DNA of 8,235 nucleotides from Deltaproteobacteria bacterium RIFCSPLOWO2_12_FULL_60_16 (GTDB lineage: Bacteria; Desulfobacterota; Binatia; UBA9968), in assembly GCA_001798565.1 (NCBI GenBank), contig MGSR01000057.1, positions 1 to 8,235 on the forward strand. Direction: 5' to 3'. Below are positions 7,009 to 8,235 of this stretch, in pieces (position 1 is the first letter of the stretch; every line of letters begins with the position of its first letter). The translations under genes were made by a program, and so were the position numbers. Under the pieces are notes generated by a model. It had not been told where the DNA came from. It made no database searches and worked only from the letters and a program-made list of their open reading frames with translations.

Positions 7009-8235
7009 ATGGAAAAGATCCTGCTCCGCAATACGGACGTGAAGGACTCCCACACGCTGGCGGTTTATAAATCGCGCGGCGGCTATCGGGCGTGGGAAAA
7101 GGTCGTGGGCGGGATTTCTCCGGAGCAGTTGATAGAGGAGGTCAAGGCGTCGGGGCTTCGCGGCCGGGGCGGCGCGGGCTTTCCGACCGGAATGAAGTGG
7201 GGGTTCGTGCCCAAGGACAGCCCCAAGCCGAAATACGTTATCTGCAACGCCGACGAGAGCGAGCCGGGCACCTTCAAGGATCGGCTGCTGATCGAGAGGG
7301 ATCCGCATGCCGTCATCGAAGGGACGATTCTCGCCGCCTACGCGATCCGGTCTCACACCGCATTTATCTACATCCGGGGCGAGCTCGCCTTCGGCGCGAA
7401 GGTCCTGCAAAGGGCGATCGACGAGGCGGCTCAGGCAGGCTACCTGGGCAAGAATATCCTCGGCTCCGGTTACGAGCTCGACCTTATCCTGCACCGCGGC
7501 GCCGGGGCCTACATCTGCGGCGAGGAGACCGGCCTGCTCTCCTCTCTCGAGGGCGGCAGGGGCTGGCCCAAAGTGAAGCCGCCCTTTCCGGCGACGCACG
7601 GCCTTTTCGGCTGTCCGACCGTGGTGAACAACGTCGAGACCCTGGCGGCGCTGCCCTGGATTGTCGATCACGGCGCGGCGAAGTACGCGGCCATAGGAAC
7701 GGAGAAGAGCAAAGGGACCAAGCTCTTCAGCGTCAGCGGCCATATCCGCAAGCCCGGCGTCTATGAGCTCGAAATGGGCTACCCGTTAAGGCAGTTTTTG
7801 GAAGTGGATTGCGGCGGGGTCCCGAACGGTCGACGGCTGAAAGGGGTCATCCCCGGGGGCGTTTCCATGCCGGTGCTGCGCGGCGACGAGATCGAAGGCG
7901 TGCGCATGGATTACGAGGCGATGATGGCCGCCGGCACGATGCTCGGCTCCGGCGGCGTCATCGTGATGGACGAGTCGACCTGCATGGTCAAGGCCGCCTG
8001 GAACGTCGCGCGCTTCTACGCGCACGAGTCGTGCGGGCAGTGCACCCCGTGCCGCGAAGGCTGCCACTGGATGGAGAAGATCTTTGGGCGGATCGAGAGC
8101 GGGCAGGGACAACCGGGGGATCTGGATCTGATCCTCAGCATCAGCGGCAATATCGCGGGAAATACGATTTGCCCCTTCGGCGACGCCGCGGCGTGGCCCG
8201 CGGCCGCATTCATCAAGAAGTACCGCGAGGAGTTC
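7009..8235 (+). CDS. nuoF: NADH-quinone oxidoreductase subunit F (51 kDa, FMN and [4Fe-4S]), 3'-truncated
   Basis: NADH-binding subunit of complex I: it oxidises NADH with FMN and passes electrons through the N3 [4Fe-4S] cluster. 409 codons are present and the frame is still open at the edge; the family has about 420-450 residues, so only a short tail is missing. FMN/NADH-site motifs are LRGRGGAGFPTGMKW (50-64), NADESEPGTFKDR (80-92) and GAGAYICGEETGLLSSLEG (164-182). PPFPATHGLFGCPTVVNNVETL (191-212) and the SLBB-type region (from about 240) follow. The N3 ligands are Cys342, Cys345 and Cys348 in CGQCTPC, plus Cys388 in NTICPFGDAAAWP. An extra cysteine, Cys352, sits where I would expect a non-cysteine residue. 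An in-frame TGA lies at 7000-7002, so ATG 7009 is the first usable start; no Shine-Dalgarno sequence is visible. Confidence 0.97.
   Translation, partial: MEKILLRNTDVKDSHTLAVYKSRGGYRAWEKVVGGISPEQLIEEVKASGLRGRGGAGFPTGMKWGFVPKDSPKPKYVICNADESEPGTFKDRLLIERDPHAVIEGTILAAYAIRSHTAFIYIRGELAFGAKVLQRAIDEAAQAGYLGKNILGSGYELDLILHRGAGAYICGEETGLLSSLEGGRGWPKVKPPFPATHGLFGCPTVVNNVETLAALPWIVDHGAAKYAAIGTEKSKGTKLFSVSGHIRKPGVYELEMGYPLRQFLEVDCGGVPNGRRLKGVIPGGVSMPVLRGDEIEGVRMDYEAMMAAGTMLGSGGVIVMDESTCMVKAAWNVARFYAHESCGQCTPCREGCHWMEKIFGRIESGQGQPGDLDLILSISGNIAGNTICPFGDAAAWPAAAFIKKYREEF

Noticed and set aside
7092..7766. Plus-strand open frame of 224 codons inside nuoF
   Set aside because: It is an alternate frame of nuoF, Arg/Gly-rich, with no motif. 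The nuoF frame shows all expected FMN and cluster motifs.

Overview
This window looks like bacterial chromosome: GC-rich coding regions, AT-richer gaps, and strong AGGAGG-type ribosome binding sites on some genes. A groESL pair, a class I cytochrome c, a 2-oxoacid (pyruvate/acetoin-type) dehydrogenase E1 beta fragment and a 14-subunit-type complex I (nuo) cluster suggest a respiring Gram-negative bacterium. The style resembles Deltaproteobacteria and related uncultured lineages, but no marker here fixes the taxon. There is no sign of phage, insertion sequence, CRISPR or genomic island, and no previously undescribed gene system is visible. The unusual material lies in the gaps between genes.

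Layout. Bases 1-756 hold the C-terminal three quarters of an E1 beta subunit that starts outside the window. It converges on a GstB-like glutathione S-transferase (837-1466, minus strand) across an 80-base gap with a small hairpin. The GST diverges from a secreted monoheme cytochrome c (1622-2005) across a 155-base gap with a long inverted repeat. Next comes groES-groEL (2116-4037), with a candidate sigma-70-type promoter, a degenerate CIRCE-like element (HrcA operator) and a textbook intrinsic terminator (4059-4087).

From 4261 to the right edge runs a complex I operon in the order nuoA, nuoC, nuoD, nuoE, nuoF, with nuoF cut by the edge. nuoB, normally between nuoA and nuoC, is absent: only six bases separate these genes. 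The operon is preceded by a possible promoter and then, directly before the nuoA ribosome binding site, a hairpin plus eight T residues that looks like an intrinsic terminator or attenuator.

The nuoD-nuoE and nuoE-nuoF spacers each consist almost wholly of heptanucleotide repeats in inverted orientation. The two spacers use different heptamers but share one architecture. nuoD and nuoF lack an obvious Shine-Dalgarno sequence, and short reading frames bridge them to the preceding genes, which suggests translational coupling.

Functionally, a 2-oxoacid dehydrogenase would produce NADH. NuoE and NuoF form the NADH-oxidising module, NuoC and NuoD the connecting and quinone-reducing module, and NuoA part of the membrane arm. 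The cytochrome c is a periplasmic electron carrier of unknown partner. GroES and GroEL fold proteins in general and have no specific tie to the neighbours.
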